The notes beneath the pieces were generated by a model. It made no database searches. It saw only the letters and a list, made by a program, of their open reading frames with translations, and had not been told where the DNA came from. Shown one piece after another: positions 62,235-64,000 of a DNA stretch of 64,000 nucleotides (positions within the stretch are counted from its first letter, which is position 1; each line of letters begins with the position of its first letter). This stretch comes from Emiliania huxleyi CCMP1516 (lineage: Eukaryota > Haptophyta > Isochrysidales > Noelaerhabdaceae), in contig NW_005196900.1 of NCBI RefSeq assembly GCF_000372725.1, forward strand, positions 218,133 through 282,132. Reading direction: 5' to 3'. The position numbers and the translations under genes are program-made.

Positions 62235-62641
62235 TGCGGGCGGGGCCGGAGGCCCGCATTCTGCCGCGTCCGTGTGTTGTCCGGTCTGCGCGCGAGCGAG
62301 ACACACTGAGAAATAAATATCTTTACTTCCAACACCCGGACGTTCCCAGGGTGATGGAAGGTTCGACGCACCCCCGGACTGGGCAGAGAGGTCCCAGGGC
62401 ACGCTCCTGGGCCACTCCACCCCGCCCCCACTTGCCCTGACTGCACATGTGTCTCGCAGGATAGCGTCGCCGTTTGTCGGGGCACGCTATCCTGCGAGAC
62501 ACACTGAGATGTTTTACTTTAAATCCCGAATCATCCTCTATCCATCTCTCGGGACGAAAAAATCGCTCAGGGAGAACAGACGCCATGTGTCATGTCCCCA
62601 TGACAGACGCCTGGGGTATATCCCCCCTGCGCCTCAGGCGC
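62235..62641. repeat. Convergent spacer with a perfect 20-bp foldback
   Basis: TGTGTCTCGCAGGATAGCGT (62448-62467) is repeated in exact inversion at 62484-62503 with a 16-bp loop. GCGAGACACACTGAGA, overlapping the right arm, is echoed at 62294-62311 as GCGAGACACACTGAGA. These lie between convergent genes and might act in 3'-end formation, or be a small foldback element. Confidence 0.75.
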
Positions 62642-64000
62642 CTAGGTCCAGTCGTCCAGACAGGGCTGCGTGATGCCACTGCTCGGGAGACGCGCAGAGA
62701 TGGGAGTCGGAAAGTCCGCCTGCCGAATCGCATTGCGACGCCCTTCCTCCTCCCTCCACTGCGCCATCTGCGCCATCTGCCCGAGCCGGCCTTGCCCGTA
62801 GCCCGCGAAGCTCGCGCCGCTGTCCACAGCCGACTGGCCGGTGGGCTCTTTTCCGGAGCACCCGCGGTAGCTGGCGGCGTGGAGAGGAGAGCCCTGCACT
62901 GGGCCCCGCGGCTCGAAAGGGTCGTGTCGCGTCGGCGCGTGGGTCGGGTCGAACGGGTCGGGTAGCTGGGTCGGCTGGCTGCTCAGCACGCCGCTGGCGG
63001 CCTCCTCCCGCGGCGCGGCCTCGCCCGCCTTGTTGCCGCCCGCGGGGCTCAGCCACGCGGGAATGGCCCTAGGAGTGGCCGTCCCAACCCCGGGCGCCTC
63101 GGCTGGCGCGCAGTCCGCCGCGGCGGCCTGCACGACGGTGTGGCTGTCGATCGCCTCGCCCAGCCGACGCTGCATCTGGTCCCACGCGCGCTCACCTGCC
63201 GGCAGCACGTGGCCCGCCTCGAGGGAGCTCTGCAGCCGCTCCAGCAAAATGCTGTGGAGCGCCGACTCCCGACCCGCCTCGCCGGCAGCGCCGCCAGCTG
63301 GAAAGCGGTCGAACTCGTCGATGTACCCTGCGGCAGGGAGATGCGGCAAGCAGATGCGGCGGGGAGAGGGCGAAAGTTGGGTCGGGGGAGGCGGAGGGGG
63401 AGGGAGGGGGCCGCTACAACACAGGGTAACGCTAGCGGGTGTGGTGGGCTGCGCGCACTGATGTCGTCGAAGCCGTCGCCATCGACGCGAGAGTAGCGAG
63501 AGCGGCCGCGGTTGCCGCGGCCATCTCCCTCGCAGCAGCAGCAGCAGCACGCACAGTAGCTCTGCAGGCAGCGGCAGCAGGCGCGGAGGCAGAGGCAGCA
63601 GGCGGCCAGCTCCAGCGCCAGAGCGAGCAGCCAGCGGTGCCGCTGCGCCGCCTCATTCAGCGCGTCGCTCGAGATGCCCAGCGTGTCGACCCACGCGTCC
63701 ATCTCGTTGACGTGCAGCCACTGCAGCGAGCCCTGCAGCGCACCGTCGAGCAGCCCGTGCGCTGCCCTGGCCGCCATCGTGGCCGCAGTGCCCGCGTGCT
63801 CCAAAAACTCGTCCACCGCGTCGCCCAGCCTATCCGCATCGTCTGCCTCCGCCTCCGCCAAGTCGTGCGACTCGCCTCTCTCGCCACCGTCGCCCTCCGT
63901 CGCCCCCGCTCGCCCTCCCTCCCCCGGCTCCACTCGCCCCCCCTCCCCCACTCGCCCTCCGTCCCTCGCTCGAGCCTCATCGCCTCCGCTCTCTCCCGAC
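62642..64000 (-). CDS. Cys-rich, probably membrane-associated protein, 5' part beyond the window
   Basis: Two exons are visible: <64000-63459 (open frame from the window edge or from an unseen start near 63951) and 63327-62642 (stop). The intron, 63328-63458, is GT-AG, phase 1, joining GFDDI to RYIDEFDRFP. The upstream exon has an acidic stretch (ESHDLAEAEADDADRLGDAV), a helix (NEMDAWVDTLGISSDALNEA) and a hydrophobic/cysteine-dense run (LLALALELAACCLCLRACC.., then six consecutive Cys), likely palmitoylated or membrane-anchored. The second exon (ESALHSILLERLQSSLEAGH.., SFAGYGQGRLGQMAQMAQ) is otherwise disordered. No family is recognised. The N-terminus cannot be defined here. Confidence 0.6.

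Overview
The window is nuclear DNA from a GC-rich unicellular eukaryote, most likely a haptophyte alga of the Emiliania/Gephyrocapsa type. This is inferred from four things: very high GC at third codon positions, dense short introns (43-270 nt), many introns with GC-AG splice sites, and 10-13-nt minisatellites inside introns. The gene content (condensin, HOPS SM protein, Pol I factor, kinesin-9, plastid-type translocator, plastid RimP, Golgi glycosyl- and sulfotransferases) fits a flagellate-lineage alga with a plastid. No rRNA gene, complete tRNA, CRISPR array or bacterial-style operon is visible.

Layout. 1-2.58 kb holds nested TIR elements. 2.58-6.98 kb (-) is SMC2 with 9 exons. 7-11.2 kb is gene-poor, with a ~185-bp tandem array and dispersed repeats. 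11.2-12.1 kb (+) is a prolyl-4-hydroxylase-like exon. 13.3-16.1 kb (+) is a GT77-type glycosyltransferase. 16.3-16.7 kb (-) is a small coiled-coil protein. 17.9-21.5 kb (+) is a WW/SAM-like protein. 21.6-23.4 kb is repeat-rich. 23.4-24.2 kb (-) is a Ser/Pro-rich orphan. 24.2-26.7 kb is repeats, including a perfect tRNA-like palindrome. 26.7-28.5 kb (+) is a GAPN-like aldehyde dehydrogenase. 28.7-30.4 kb (-) is an unrecognised four-exon gene. 30.7-33.0 kb (+) is kinesin-9. 33.3-33.9 kb (-) is RimP, divergent from a mitochondrial-type membrane protein at 34.1-35.6 kb (+). 36.3-37.6 kb (-) is an orphan. 37.8-38.9 kb is minisatellite. 39.1-41.3 kb (-) is a putative amidoligase, divergent from VPS33 at 41.6-44.5 kb (+). 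45.3-46.9 kb (-) is a triose-phosphate-type translocator. 47.2-54.7 kb is a SET/PHD gene flanked by a ~0.93-kb inverted segmental duplication; one arm is the promoter of RRN3 (54.6-56.5 kb, +) and the other is a copy broken by an 823-bp TIR element. 56.9-58.3 kb (-) is a sulfotransferase. 58.3-59.7 kb is repeats. 59.7-62.2 kb (+) is an ankyrin/coiled-coil protein. A (-) gene runs off the right end.

The most interesting signal is in the introns. I could model about 52 introns by keeping the reading frame and protein-family homology; about 32 (60%) start with GC rather than GT. In at least ten introns across seven genes, the first bases of the intron, or the exon bases just before it, are repeated at the downstream exon junction, with 9-28 bp identical or nearly so. 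The intron therefore looks like one unit of a local tandem duplication of an AG|GY-containing exon segment. In one case (14881-14955) the 24-bp repeat is perfect and the intron length equals the repeat period. This suggests recent or continuing intron birth by tandem duplication, made easier by tolerance of GC donors. The intron minisatellites, one of which is shared by two genes, look like further rounds of the same process.

All exon boundaries were derived by eye from frame and splice sites; no transcript data were used.
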